Of a stretch of 64,000 nucleotides of DNA, positions 34,644 to 43,360 are shown piece by piece. Below the pieces are notes generated by a model. The model worked only from the letters and a program-made list of their open reading frames with translations. It made no database searches and was not told where the DNA came from. The stretch spans positions 1 to 64,000 of the forward strand of contig JADGRL010000011.1 of assembly GCA_017880865.1 (NCBI GenBank), given 5' to 3'. The position numbers and the translations under genes were made by a program. Numbering within the stretch: the stretch's first letter is position 1; the number at the start of each line of letters is the position of its first letter. This DNA comes from Gallionella sp. Lineage in GTDB: Bacteria; Pseudomonadota; Gammaproteobacteria; Burkholderiales; Gallionellaceae.

Positions 34644-35939
34644 GTGGCAGAGATCAAAAAAATACTGGTGCCGGACATCGGCGACTATAAAGACGTGAGC
34701 ATCATCGAAGTGATGGTGAAAGTCGGCGACACGATCAAGGCGGAAGACAATCTGGTGACGCTGGAAACCGACAAGGCGGCGATGGATGTGCCGTCGCCCT
34801 ATGCGGGCGTGATCAAGGAAATGAAGATCAAGGTCGGCGACAAGGTGTCGGAAGGTTCGCTGATTTTGTTGCTGGAGTCCAGCGACGTGGCGAGCGCGCC
34901 GCAGGCCAAGCCTGCCGCTCCAGTCGCAGCAGCACCGGTTGCAGCAGTTCCTGTTGCAGCCGTTTCGGCAGCACCGGTTTTTGCACCGGCAGCCCAACCG
35001 GCATCGGTCGCTGTGGTAGCGCCTTCATCATCCGGCGCACACGCCAGCCCCGCGATACGCCGCTTTGCGCGCGAACTCGGCGTGCAGGTAGCGCAAGTCA
35101 AGGGCAGCGGCGAAAAAGGCCGTGTGACCAAAGACGACGTGCAGCTGTTCGTCAAGGCCGCGCTGGCGCAACCGCGCGCAGCCGCCGCTAGCGGCAACGG
35201 CCTGCAAGTGCTGGCCTCCCCAGTGGTGGATTTCGCCAAGTTCGGCGCGATCGAGACCCGGCCGCTGTCACGCATCAAAAAGATTTCCGGTGCGAACCTG
35301 CATCGCAATTGGGTGACCATTCCGCATATCACGCAATTCGACGAGGCCGACATCACCGAAATGGAAGCCTTCCGCAAGGAGCTCGGCGCGGAATATGCCA
35401 AGCAGAATATCAAAATCACGCCGCTGGCTTTCATGCTCAAGGCGGTCGTGGTCGCGTTGCAAAAATTTCCGGATTTCAATGCGTCGCTCGATGCGAGCGG
35501 CGAGAATCTGGTGCTCAAGCAATACTTCCATATCGGTGTCGCAGTGGATACACCGGACGGACTGATGGTGCCGGTGTTGCGCGATGTGGACAAGAAGGGC
35601 ATCGCTCAACTGGCCAAGGAGCTGGGCGAAATCAGCGCAAAAGCTCGCGAGAAAAAAATTACCGCTGCCGATATGCAAGGCGGCTGCTTCACGATTTCCA
35701 GTCTGGGCGGCATCGGTGGCACGGCATTCACGCCTATCATCAATGCGCCGGAAGTGGCGATCCTCGGCGTGTCCAAAGCCATCATCAAGCCGATGCATCA
35801 GGACGACACTTTCGTGGCGCGCCTGATGCTGCCGTTGTCGCTGTCGTATGACCACCGCGTGATCGACGGGGCGGCGGCAGCGCGCTTTATTGTTTTCCTC
35901 TCGCAAGTGCTGGCTGACACTCGCCGCCTTGCGTTGTAG
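34644..35939 (+). CDS. aceF: Pyruvate dehydrogenase E2, dihydrolipoamide acetyltransferase
   Basis: AceF forms the core of the pyruvate dehydrogenase complex and transfers acetyl to CoA. The 431-residue protein has one N-terminal lipoyl domain with the lipoylated Lys in LETDKAAMD, an Ala/Pro/Val-rich linker, a peripheral-subunit-binding domain (ASPAIRRFARELGV) and the catalytic domain ending SLSYDHRVIDGAAAARF, with the active-site His. The start is the GTG at 34644, preceded by AGGGGGA; the upstream in-frame extension lies inside aceE. No E3 (lpd) gene follows here. Confidence 0.96.
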   Translation: MAEIKKILVPDIGDYKDVSIIEVMVKVGDTIKAEDNLVTLETDKAAMDVPSPYAGVIKEMKIKVGDKVSEGSLILLLESSDVASAPQAKPAAPVAAAPVAAVPVAAVSAAPVFAPAAQPASVAVVAPSSSGAHASPAIRRFARELGVQVAQVKGSGEKGRVTKDDVQLFVKAALAQPRAAAASGNGLQVLASPVVDFAKFGAIETRPLSRIKKISGANLHRNWVTIPHITQFDEADITEMEAFRKELGAEYAKQNIKITPLAFMLKAVVVALQKFPDFNASLDASGENLVLKQYFHIGVAVDTPDGLMVPVLRDVDKKGIAQLAKELGEISAKAREKKITAADMQGGCFTISSLGGIGGTAFTPIINAPEVAILGVSKAIIKPMHQDDTFVARLMLPLSLSYDHRVIDGAAAARFIVFLSQVLADTRRLAL

Positions 35940-35941
35940 TA

Positions 35942-36610
35942 GTGGTCAGTAACGGAGCAGTCGGGATATTGGGCGGTACGTTCGACCCGATTCATTATGG
36001 GCATTTGCGGTTAGCTGAGGAAATGCTGGAACTGGCCAAGCTCCGGCAAATCCGTTTCATCCCGACCGGCACGCCGCCGCATCGCGGCACGCCGCAAGTG
36101 TCCGCGCAGCATCGCAGCCGGATGGTGCAGTTGGCGATTGCCGATCAACCGGCCTTCGTGCTGGACGAGCGCGAAGTCATGCGCACCACGCCCTGCTATA
36201 CCGTGGATACTTTGCGCGAACTGCGTGCCGAGTTGGGCGCAGCACAACCGTTGTGTTTGTTGATGGGCGGGGACGCATTTTTGCAATTGCACACCTGGCA
36301 CGAGTGGGAACAATTGTTCGAGCTGGCGCACATCGTCGTGGGTTATCGTCCCGGCTTTACGCTGGAGGAACGCATCCACACGGCCACACCGGCATTACGA
36401 TCACACTATCAACTGCGCTTGTGCGCTGCGGATGCTTTATCACAACAGCCAGCTGGCGGGATTGCCGAACTGGCGATTCCAAAACTGGAAATCTCCGCCA
36501 CGCTGATCCGCAGTCGCGTGGCGGAAAATTGCACCATACGCTATCTGCTGCCCAACGCAGTGGCGGATTATATTCATCAACATCACTTATATGAACATGC
36601 TAACCACTGA
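35942..36610 (+). CDS. nadD: Nicotinate-nucleotide adenylyltransferase
   Basis: NadD adenylates nicotinate mononucleotide to form deamido-NAD. The 222-residue protein has the nucleotidyltransferase motif GGTFDPIHYGHLRLAEE and the second motif ISATLIRSR near the end, plus MGGDAFLQLHTWHEW. It begins with a GTG two bases after the aceF stop. It opens the conserved nadD-rsfS-rlmH-maf-rng cluster, and its end overlaps the rsfS start. Confidence 0.96.
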   Translation: MVSNGAVGILGGTFDPIHYGHLRLAEEMLELAKLRQIRFIPTGTPPHRGTPQVSAQHRSRMVQLAIADQPAFVLDEREVMRTTPCYTVDTLRELRAELGAAQPLCLLMGGDAFLQLHTWHEWEQLFELAHIVVGYRPGFTLEERIHTATPALRSHYQLRLCAADALSQQPAGGIAELAIPKLEISATLIRSRVAENCTIRYLLPNAVADYIHQHHLYEHANH

Positions 36611-36959
36611 AGAAAAAACCAAAGCCGTTGTCGCCGCACTGGAAGACATCAAAGCCACCAACATCACCGTGATCGACACCAGCAAACTCAGCTCGTTGTT
36701 CGAGTGCATGGTCATCGCCAGCGCAACATCCAAACGCCAAACCAAGGCGCTTGCCGACAACGTGGTGGTCAAGCTCAAGGCGCTCGGTGAAGAAGTCATT
36801 GGCCGCGAGGGAGAAGACAGCGGCGAGTGGATTCTGGTGGATCTGGGCGAAGTGCTGGTACACATCATGCAGCCCGCGATCCGCGAGTATTACAACCTCG
36901 AAGAATTGTGGAGCAAGGCGCAGGCGGCCCGACCCAAACTGGCACCGGCACCGAAGTAA
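36591..36959 (+). CDS. rsfS: Ribosomal silencing factor RsfS
   Basis: RsfS binds ribosomal protein L14 and blocks joining of the subunits under starvation. The 122-residue protein shows the DUF143 pattern: ALEDIKATNITVIDTSKLSS, MVIASATSKRQTKALADNV, GEDSGEWILVDLGEVLVHIM and a tyrosine-rich YYNLEELW. The start at 36591 or the Met two codons later both overlap nadD, suggesting coupling. The location between nadD and rlmH is the usual one. Confidence 0.96.
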   Translation: MNMLTTEEKTKAVVAALEDIKATNITVIDTSKLSSLFECMVIASATSKRQTKALADNVVVKLKALGEEVIGREGEDSGEWILVDLGEVLVHIMQPAIREYYNLEELWSKAQAARPKLAPAPK

Positions 36960-36985
36960 GGGACCATTCCCGGAAATTTACGGCA

Positions 36986-37456
36986 ATGAAACTCATCATC
37001 GTCTCGGTTGGCCACAAAATGCCGGACTGGATTACGACGGGTTTCAACGAATACACCAAGCGCATGCCGCGCGAGGCGCAGATTTCACTGCTGGAAATCA
37101 AGCCTGAACCGCGCACCACCGGCAAGACCGTGCCTCAGATCATGGAAGTCGAAGCGCAGCGCATACTCGCGGCCCTGCCGCAACATTGCCATCGCATCGC
37201 ACTGGATGAACGGGGTGCTCAGCCTTCCACCAAGCAGCTCGCCGCCCAGATGCAGGACTGGATGCGCGAAGGGTATGACGTCGCGTTTATCATCGGCGGC
37301 GCGGACGGTTTGCATGAATCGGTCAAACAGGCGGCTCAACAATTGATGGCGTTGTCGGCACTGACCCTGCCGCATGCTTTTGTCAGAGTATTGCTTGCCG
37401 AGCAGTTGTATCGGGCGCACAGCTTGATGCACAATCACCCCTACCACCGGGAATAG
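36986..37456 (+). CDS. rlmH: 23S rRNA (pseudouridine1915-N3)-methyltransferase RlmH
   Basis: RlmH methylates pseudouridine 1915 in helix 69 of 23S rRNA. The 156-residue protein is a minimal SPOUT (knotted) methyltransferase: MKLIIVSVGHKMPDW at the start, ALDERGAQPSTKQLA, the knot motif FIIGGADGLH, and the C-terminal RVLLAEQLYRAHSLMHNHPYH, which is diagnostic. The start is the ATG at 36986; an upstream open frame overlaps rsfS and is rejected. It lies 26 bases after rsfS. Confidence 0.97.
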   Translation: MKLIIVSVGHKMPDWITTGFNEYTKRMPREAQISLLEIKPEPRTTGKTVPQIMEVEAQRILAALPQHCHRIALDERGAQPSTKQLAAQMQDWMREGYDVAFIIGGADGLHESVKQAAQQLMALSALTLPHAFVRVLLAEQLYRAHSLMHNHPYHRE

Positions 37457-37465
37457 GAAACCGTC

Positions 37466-38086
37466 ATGCGCATCATCCAGCCACGCATCTACCTCGCTTC
37501 GCAGAGTCCGCGTCGTCGCGAATTGCTCAAACAGATCGGCATCAACTTCGAGATGCTGTTGATGCGCTCTGACCCGCGCCGCAATCTGGAGGTGGATGAA
37601 ACTCCCCATCCCGGAGAACTGCCGGAGAGCTATGTCAGGCGGGTCTCCAAGGCCAAGTCCGAAGCGGGCTGCGCCGTGTTGAGGATGCGCAACTTGCCCC
37701 AATTCCCGGTGCTGGCCGCCGATACCACCGTCACGCTGGACGGCAAGATATTCGGCAAGCCGGACAACGCAGAACAGGCTGCTGCGATGCTGCATCAGCT
37801 TTCCGGACGGGAACACCAGGTGTTCAGCGCGGTCGCGATCGCGATGGACGAGCATATCGAAGTCGCAGTTTCCACCTCCAAGGTGCGGTTCGCAACGCTG
37901 GACGAAGAGCGTATACGCCGTTATCTGCTGACCCGCGAGTACACGGACAAGGCCGGTGGCTATGCGATACAGGGGCAGGCCGGCGCATTCATCGAACACT
38001 TGTCCGGCAGCTATTCCGGCGTGATGGGTTTGCCGCTGTTCGAAACCGTGCAATTGCTGCAACGCTTTGGTTATCCCACGCCGTGA
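37466..38086 (+). CDS. Maf family nucleotide pyrophosphatase
   Basis: Maf/YhdE proteins hydrolyse dTTP, UTP and related or modified nucleotides, and act in house-cleaning. The 206-residue protein has the N-terminal LASQSPRRRELLKQIG, the central AADTTVTLDGKIFGKP with catalytic Asp, and the GGYAIQGQAGAFIEHLSGSYSGVMGLP stretch. Its motifs look closer to the dTTP/UTP-type (YhdE) than to the m7GTP-type, but this call is not certain. It lies 9 bases after rlmH. Confidence 0.93.
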   Translation: MRIIQPRIYLASQSPRRRELLKQIGINFEMLLMRSDPRRNLEVDETPHPGELPESYVRRVSKAKSEAGCAVLRMRNLPQFPVLAADTTVTLDGKIFGKPDNAEQAAAMLHQLSGREHQVFSAVAIAMDEHIEVAVSTSKVRFATLDEERIRRYLLTREYTDKAGGYAIQGQAGAFIEHLSGSYSGVMGLPLFETVQLLQRFGYPTP

Positions 38087-38132
38087 AATTCCTGCGAGCC
38101 ACAAATGATCCACAAATCCTGGTCGCGAAATC

Positions 38133-39587
38133 ATGAGTGAAGAAATCCTGATCAACGTCACCCCGCAAGAGACCCGCGTCGCGGTGATGCAACTCGGCGT
38201 CGTGCAGGATTTGCACATCGAACGCGGCAGCAGTCGCGGCATCGTCAGCAATGTTTATCTGGGCCGGGTCAAGCGCGTGTTACCGGGGATGCAGTCCGCC
38301 TTCATCGACATCGGGCTTGAGCGTTCGGCGTTTTTGCATGTGGCTGATATTTGGGAAAACAGCCACAACGGTGATGTCGCAAAACCAATTGAAAAGGTTT
38401 TGTACGAGAGCCAGACGCTGCTGGTGCAAGTCATCAAGGAGCCGCTCGGCACCAAGGGCGCGCGGCTGTCCACTCAACTGAGCATCGCCGGGCGTCTGCT
38501 GGTGTATCTGCCACAGGAAAAACATATCGGCGTGTCGCAGCGCATCGAAAGCGAAGAGCAGCGAGAAGCCCTGCGCGCGAAGCTGCAAGCCGTGTTGCCG
38601 CCGGAGCACAAGGGTGGCTATATCATCCGCACCGTGGCGGAAGCGGCCGCAGAACTCGATTTTGCTGCCGACATCGCCTATCTGGACAAGCTGTGGGGCA
38701 ATTTGCAAACGGCTTCCAAAACCGCCAGCGCGCCGCAACTGTTGTATCAGGAACTCGATATCAGTCTGCGGGTGCTGCGTGATTTTGTCAGCCACGCCAC
38801 CACGCGTATTCTGGTGGATTCACGCAGCACCCATCAACGAATGCAGGAGTTTGCAGAAGCCTACAATCCGATCGCGATCGATCGTCTCGAGCATTATGTC
38901 GGCGTGCGTCCGCTGTTTGATTTGCATAATGTGGAAGAGGAGATCGAGCGCGCCTTGTCCAAGCGCGTCGATCTGAAATCGGGCGGCTATCTAATCATCG
39001 ACCAGACCGAGGCGATGACCACTGTGGACGTGAATACCGGCGGCTTCGTCGGGCTGCGCAGTTTTGACGAGACCATATTCAAGACCAATCTGGAAGCCAC
39101 GCAAGTCATCGCGCGGCAATTGCGTCTGCGCAACCTGGGCGGCATTATTATTTGTGATTTTATCGACATGGATACTCAGGAACATCGCGATGCGGTGCTG
39201 GAAGAATTCAAAAAAGCCCTAGCGCGCGATCACACACGCATCAGCGTGAACGGTTTTTCCGCGCTGGGTTTGGTGGAGATGACCCGCAAGCGCACTCGCG
39301 AAAGTCTGGCGCATGTGTTGTGCGAGGCTTGCCCGACTTGTCAGGGGCGTGGTGAAGTGAAAACCGCGCAGACCGTGTGCTATGAAATCCTGCGTGAAAT
39401 TTTGCGCGAAGCACGCCAGTTCAGCGCGCGCGAATACCGCATCCTCGGCTCGCAACAGGTGATCGATCTATTCCTAGATGAGGAGTCTCAAGTCCTGGCG
39501 ATGCTTTCAGACTTCATCACCAAGCCGATCTCGCTGCAAGTCGAAACGATGTACAACCAGGAACAGTACGATGTGATCTTGATGTAG
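38133..39587 (+). CDS. rng: Ribonuclease G
   Basis: RNase G is an endoribonuclease that matures the 5' end of 16S rRNA and decays some mRNAs. The 484-residue protein has an N-terminal S1 RNA-binding domain (about 38-125), the catalytic core with the Asp in DVNTGGFVG and the second in CDFIDMD, and the Zn-link CPTCQGRG near residue 400. It lacks the long C-terminal scaffold of RNase E, so it is RNase G. It ends the nadD-rng cluster and converges on the MshEN gene. Confidence 0.96.
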   Translation: MSEEILINVTPQETRVAVMQLGVVQDLHIERGSSRGIVSNVYLGRVKRVLPGMQSAFIDIGLERSAFLHVADIWENSHNGDVAKPIEKVLYESQTLLVQVIKEPLGTKGARLSTQLSIAGRLLVYLPQEKHIGVSQRIESEEQREALRAKLQAVLPPEHKGGYIIRTVAEAAAELDFAADIAYLDKLWGNLQTASKTASAPQLLYQELDISLRVLRDFVSHATTRILVDSRSTHQRMQEFAEAYNPIAIDRLEHYVGVRPLFDLHNVEEEIERALSKRVDLKSGGYLIIDQTEAMTTVDVNTGGFVGLRSFDETIFKTNLEATQVIARQLRLRNLGGIIICDFIDMDTQEHRDAVLEEFKKALARDHTRISVNGFSALGLVEMTRKRTRESLAHVLCEACPTCQGRGEVKTAQTVCYEILREILREARQFSAREYRILGSQQVIDLFLDEESQVLAMLSDFITKPISLQVETMYNQEQYDVILM

Positions 39588-39606
39588 CCGTGCTGCCCGG
39601 CCAGTT

Positions 39607-40212
39607 TCAACCGGTCCAAAATTCAGAATTCGTTTCCGTCCATTTTGAGTTGATGAAAGTTTCAATTTCATAAAGCGGCGAAAATACCGGCTTGATATTC
39701 AACTTAGTGAGGAAAGCGAAGTGGTGCTGTTCCGAAAAAGTGGCCGGGTCGGCTACCGCCAGATATAACGTCTTGTTATACACACCTACCGGGATTACCT
39801 TATATTCAAGTGCAGTCTGCTTCGGGATGAGATCCAGGACGTCATAAGGAATATTGATAAACAGCACGTCGACCATCGGTACGCCAGACTGGATGCACAA
39901 TGTTCTGGTTAATACCTCAGCCTCGATTATCCCCATGTGGACGAGCAATTGACCAATCGGTTTGCTGTTTGTTTTTTTAGCGAAGTGGTGCTGCTCGACA
40001 GCTAGCAGAGTCTTGCCGTCAATGACGCCCAGAGAATTCAGTATTGCCCCGATTTTTTGGCCCTGAAGTGCATATACGCGGCCACCGCTACGGTGTGCCT
40101 CGGCTGTTTGGGATAGTTCTTTCTGGGTTCGAATAACAGGCCAGGTGATTTGTCCCACTCCGATTGCAGGGGCATCTTTTTGCTTTGGATGTTGTTCTTC
40201 ATCATAGCTCAC
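39607..40212 (-). CDS. Stand-alone MshEN (T2SS GspE N-terminal-like) domain protein
   Basis: This 201-residue soluble protein has two MshEN-like half-motifs, KIGAILNSLGVIDGKTL and PIGQLLVHMGIIEAEVL. They are followed by IQSGVPMVDVLFINIPYDVLDLIPKQTA and GKTLYLAVADP-like strands, as in the N-terminal domain of GspE/MshE/PilB ATPases. MshEN domains bind c-di-GMP in some ATPases. There is no ATPase domain here. A GTG start with GGGAGG upstream is clear. It may link c-di-GMP to pili or secretion (pilTU lie 3 kb away), but that is inference. Confidence 0.82.
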   Translation of the reverse strand: MSYDEEQHPKQKDAPAIGVGQITWPVIRTQKELSQTAEAHRSGGRVYALQGQKIGAILNSLGVIDGKTLLAVEQHHFAKKTNSKPIGQLLVHMGIIEAEVLTRTLCIQSGVPMVDVLFINIPYDVLDLIPKQTALEYKVIPVGVYNKTLYLAVADPATFSEQHHFAFLTKLNIKPVFSPLYEIETFINSKWTETNSEFWTG

Positions 40213-40448
40213 GGGAACCTCCCTCTAGAAACCAGCAAAAAACACTGCTTTGAAATCAATATGACTTTCAAAGTGCATTCGTGCAGCGAATATACTAACA
40301 GGCTTGAGGCGACTGCGCTGCCAGTAGAAGACCCGTTCCTTTATGGAGGGCATTTGAGCGAACCCTGAATTTTTATAGGCATCGATAGAGAAAATGGTCT
40401 ACGGATTCAAGGCGGCTGTATCGGGATGGCAAACCCATTTTTTTCGAG

Positions 40449-40477
40449 TTGAATTTACCAAAAATTAAGTGTATAAA
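40449..40477 (+). promoter_or_regulatory. Sigma-70-like promoter in the intergenic region
   Basis: TTGAAT (40449-40454) and TATAAA (40472-40477) are separated by an ideal 17-base spacer, giving an expected start near 40484. No protein gene lies downstream on this strand for several hundred bases, so the product may be an untranslated RNA. Confidence 0.45.
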
Positions 40478-40483
40478 ATAACT

Positions 40484-40650
40484 GTGGTTTTCGAATGCGG
40501 GTTTTGGGACAGTTAACTGTAATTGGGAGATGCCTATCGACCCTTCGATGCTAAATTATATGTAGTTGTCACCCATGTCAGCATTCGATGACTGACCAAA
40601 TCGGCATCCCATATGCCGACACATAACGCCGCATTCATGCGGCGTTAATA
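40484..40650 (+). ncRNA. Possible small RNA (candidate)
   Basis: Downstream of the promoter-like sequence lie a hairpin TCGGCAT-CCCAT-ATGCCGA (40601-40619) and a stronger one, AACGCCGCATTCATGCGGCGTT (40625-40646), followed by AATATTTTC. The second could act as a terminator, although the T-run is weak. No known RNA family is recognised. This is a hypothesis only. Confidence 0.25.
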
Positions 40651-40871
40651 TTTTCATGAATCGTTTCGGATTGATAGGGTGCCGGCGTTTCATGGATTTC
40701 CGCTGATTTAGAATTCAATTGCGTGTCACCAATATTTTGCCCATAAACGACGTAATGTTGGTGTAGGCATTGCGCTTTGACTCATTGGCTGTAGATTTGC
40801 TTCGCGTTCCGCGTTAAGAGTTCAATCAACCTCAAATCTATTCCGGTATGTTGTATTCGCACATCTTTATT

Positions 40872-41159
40872 TCAAGGGAGCAGGCTTTCCGGATCGACCG
40901 CGCTGCCGGTTACCGCCACCACCTTATGGCGTGATTGTCCGCCCTGTTTGAGTTCGGTATTGCGCAGCGGCACACCGAACAAACCGGCGATGAACTTCAA
41001 CAGCGCCTCGTTGGCTCGACCCTCGATGGGCGGTGCAGCCAACTTTATCTTGAGCGCTTCACCGTGCAGCCCGACGATTTCGCTGCGCTTCGCACCCGGT
41101 TGAATGTGCAGGTTTAGCGTGATGACTTCCCCGTTGCGGCGATACCAGGTAGGCTGCAT
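40872..41159 (-). CDS. YggU family (DUF167) protein
   Basis: This 95-residue protein of the DUF167/YggU family, of unknown function, has the pattern LNLHIQPGAKRSEIVGLHGEALKIKLAAPPIEGRAN, with the conserved PGAK, PP and GRAN elements, and ends in a GQSRHKVV strand. It is next to yggT and in the conserved yggS-proC-yggT-yggU order. It is a single-domain, probably cytosolic protein. Its start abuts the yggT stop by one base, so coupling is likely. Confidence 0.92.
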   Translation of the reverse strand: MQPTWYRRNGEVITLNLHIQPGAKRSEIVGLHGEALKIKLAAPPIEGRANEALLKFIAGLFGVPLRNTELKQGGQSRHKVVAVTGSAVDPESLLP

Positions 41160-41725
41160 CAGAGCAAACCCACCGCCAGGTTTTCCAGCATCGCCAACGG
41201 GATAAACAAAATGATCTGGCAGATCACCAGCAGAAAGAGCGACGACAAATCCACGTTGCCGATCGGGGGCACGATGCGTTGCAGCGGCCGCAGGAAACGT
41301 TGCGTGATGGCGGCAAACAACGGTGCCAGCGGTGTGTGGGGATTGACCCAGGACAAGACCGCCTGCGCCACCAGCGCACCCATCAAAAAATACACGCTGA
41401 TCTTGAGCAGTTTCAGCGTGCTCAAAGCCAATAATCCGAGCAGCGGGAAATGCGCGAACGAATAGCCCTGGAGCGCCAGCGTCAAGCCTGTATAGATCAG
41501 TTCCACGCTCAATGCCAGCAACAAGCTCGCACTATCCAGCCCCCATACAGAGCGGATGACGCGGCGCGCACGCAACACCACAAAATCGCTGACCGCCATG
41601 ATGAATTCGCCGACCGGGTTGCGCAGCGGGGCGCGCAGCCATTGCATCAGAAAACGGAACAGCAGCACGGCGGCAAATCCCTGCAAAAAAATATCCAGCA
41701 AAAATTGCAATGTTTCGTTAATCAT
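41159..41725 (-). CDS. YggT family membrane protein
   Basis: This 188-residue inner-membrane protein has two YGGT domains, each a pair of transmembrane helices. The conserved segments are FRFLMQWLRAPLRNP and QAVLSWVNPHTPLAPLFAAITQRFLRPLQRIVPPIG. Members may take part in osmotic tolerance or division-plane functions, but no activity is established. Its start overlaps the proC stop (ATGA), so it is translated with proC. The neighbourhood is the one usually found. Confidence 0.92.
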   Translation of the reverse strand: MINETLQFLLDIFLQGFAAVLLFRFLMQWLRAPLRNPVGEFIMAVSDFVVLRARRVIRSVWGLDSASLLLALSVELIYTGLTLALQGYSFAHFPLLGLLALSTLKLLKISVYFLMGALVAQAVLSWVNPHTPLAPLFAAITQRFLRPLQRIVPPIGNVDLSSLFLLVICQIILFIPLAMLENLAVGLL

Positions 41726-42540
41726 TCTGCATTACCCAGTTCATCACCCATTTCGAGCGAGCGCGCCGCTGCGGCTTTGGCCGCAGTGACGATGTGCTGC
41801 TTCACGTTATTCGCTTCCATGCTGAGCAATGCGCGTTCGGTCGTGCCATTTTTGGAGGTGACGCGTTCGCGCAACGTGGCAGGGCTTTCCGCGCTGTCAT
41901 GTGCAAGCTTGGCCGCCCCAAAAGCAGTTTCCAAAGCTAGCTTGCGTGCGGTTTGTTCGGGCAGGCCGAGTTCCTTTCCCGCTTGTTCGAGTGCCTCGAT
42001 GAAATAGAAAAAGTACGCCGGACCGCTTCCGGAAATCGCAGTTACGGCATCCATGTCTTCTTCGCTGTCCATCCAGACAAATGACCCAACGGCACTAATG
42101 ATGGTCTCAATGCTTTCACGTTGATGTTGTGTTGGCATGGGAAAGCTGTAAAGCCCTGTTATGCCCGCCCCGACCAGAGCTGGAGTGTTCGGCATGGCGC
42201 GCACAAAAACAGCGTTTTGGTTTTGCAGCCATCGCGCCAAATCGGTAAGCCGGATGCCGGCGGCAATTGACAGCACAATCTGGCCCGATAACAGCGGGCC
42301 AAGTTGGACTGCAATCACGCGCATTTGTTGCGGCTTTACAGCGAAGACGATGACCTGACTATCAGCAACACCTTCTGCAAGGTTTTCAAACACGCGCACT
42401 GCATAATCGCGTTGCAGCCGCGCGCGATTGTCGGCATTGATTTCCACCACCGTGATTTGTGCGGCAGAGAATCCCTTGCCGAGCAAGCCGCCAATCAGAG
42501 CGGTCGCCATGTTGCCGCCGCCAATGAAACAAATATTCAT
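41722..42540 (-). CDS. proC: Pyrroline-5-carboxylate reductase
   Basis: ProC reduces pyrroline-5-carboxylate to proline with NAD(P)H. The 272-residue protein starts MNICFIGGGNMATALIGGLL, the Rossmann motif, and has VFAVKPQQM, VRAMPNTPALVGAGITGL, and the signature AISGSGPAYFFYFIEAL near residue 165. I chose the ATG at 42540 over one five codons upstream because it places the Rossmann fold at the N terminus. It follows yggS by 21 bases. Confidence 0.96.
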   Translation of the reverse strand: MNICFIGGGNMATALIGGLLGKGFSAAQITVVEINADNRARLQRDYAVRVFENLAEGVADSQVIVFAVKPQQMRVIAVQLGPLLSGQIVLSIAAGIRLTDLARWLQNQNAVFVRAMPNTPALVGAGITGLYSFPMPTQHQRESIETIISAVGSFVWMDSEEDMDAVTAISGSGPAYFFYFIEALEQAGKELGLPEQTARKLALETAFGAAKLAHDSAESPATLRERVTSKNGTTERALLSMEANNVKQHIVTAAKAAAARSLEMGDELGNAE

Positions 42541-42561
42541 AACCGATATCCCCATAAAAAA

Positions 42562-43257
42562 TTAGCCCTTGTGATAATCCCGCCCGCCAAAAATCGCGGT
42601 GCCGATGCGCACGATAGTCGATCCTTCGGTAATCGCGGCGGCAAAATCATGCGACATGCCCATCGATAAAGTATCCAGCTGCAGGCCCTGCTGGTTCAAC
42701 TGATCGCGCAGTTTACGCAATTGCGCGAAGGGCAGCCGCTGTGCCGCTACATCGACGCTAGGCGCAGGAACCGCCATCAACCCGCGCAATTTCAGGTTAG
42801 GCAGTTTCGCGATGGCATGAGCCAATGCGTCTGCTTCACTCAGAGCTACCCCGCTTTTGCTGGCCTCCTGGCTAATGTTGACCTGCAAGCATATTTGCAA
42901 TGGCGGCAAATGAGCGGGGCGCTGAACAGATAAGCGCTCTGCGATTTTCAGCCTGTCGACGCTGTGCACCCAACCAAAATTCTCTGCAATCACCCGGGTC
43001 TTGTTGCTTTGAATCGGCCCGATGTAATGCCATTCGATGGGTAAATCCTGCAATGCGGCGATCTTGTCCAGCGCCTCTTGAACATAGCTTTCCGCAAAGC
43101 AGGTCTGCCCCGCATGAAAAGCCTCGCGTAGCGCATCCGGCGTAAAGGTCTTGCTGACCGCCAGCAAGCTGATCTCGATTGCGCTGCGGCCGGCTTCTAG
43201 CGCCGCTGCCGTTATCACATCGCGCACAGCTTGCAAGTTGGAAGCGATTGTTGTCAT
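42562..43257 (-). CDS. YggS family PLP-binding protein
   Basis: PLPBP/YggS proteins bind pyridoxal phosphate and maintain B6 and amino acid balance without a known enzymatic reaction. The 231-residue protein has the PLP-lysine in LLAVSKTFTPDALREA, the FAESYVQEAL stretch (family FGENYVQE), WHYIGPIQSNKTR and SMGMSHDFAAAITEGSTIVRIGTAIFG. The ATG at 43257 is used. It is divergent from pilT, the usual arrangement in many proteobacteria. Confidence 0.95.
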   Translation of the reverse strand: MTTIASNLQAVRDVITAAALEAGRSAIEISLLAVSKTFTPDALREAFHAGQTCFAESYVQEALDKIAALQDLPIEWHYIGPIQSNKTRVIAENFGWVHSVDRLKIAERLSVQRPAHLPPLQICLQVNISQEASKSGVALSEADALAHAIAKLPNLKLRGLMAVPAPSVDVAAQRLPFAQLRKLRDQLNQQGLQLDTLSMGMSHDFAAAITEGSTIVRIGTAIFGGRDYHKG

Positions 43258-43360
43258 AATCTCATGCGCCACAAAATACTCATTCGCGCGGTCTCTGTGT
43301 TCAGTCTGCTCAGGTAATTCAGTCTGTACAGGGCCGCCTCATCAAACCGGGACGATTATA

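Larger units (their letters stand above)
40213..40871. other. Long intergenic region without recognised protein gene
   Basis: This 659-base gap between the MshEN-like gene and yggU holds no credible coding sequence that I can recognise. It does contain a sigma-70-like promoter and two consecutive hairpins, described separately. The stretch from 40650 to 40871 shows nothing I can interpret. Confidence 0.6.

Noticed and set aside
40213-40871. tRNA or protein gene in the long gap
   Set aside because: No cloverleaf, GGTTCGAATCC-type arm or credible ORF was found by eye.
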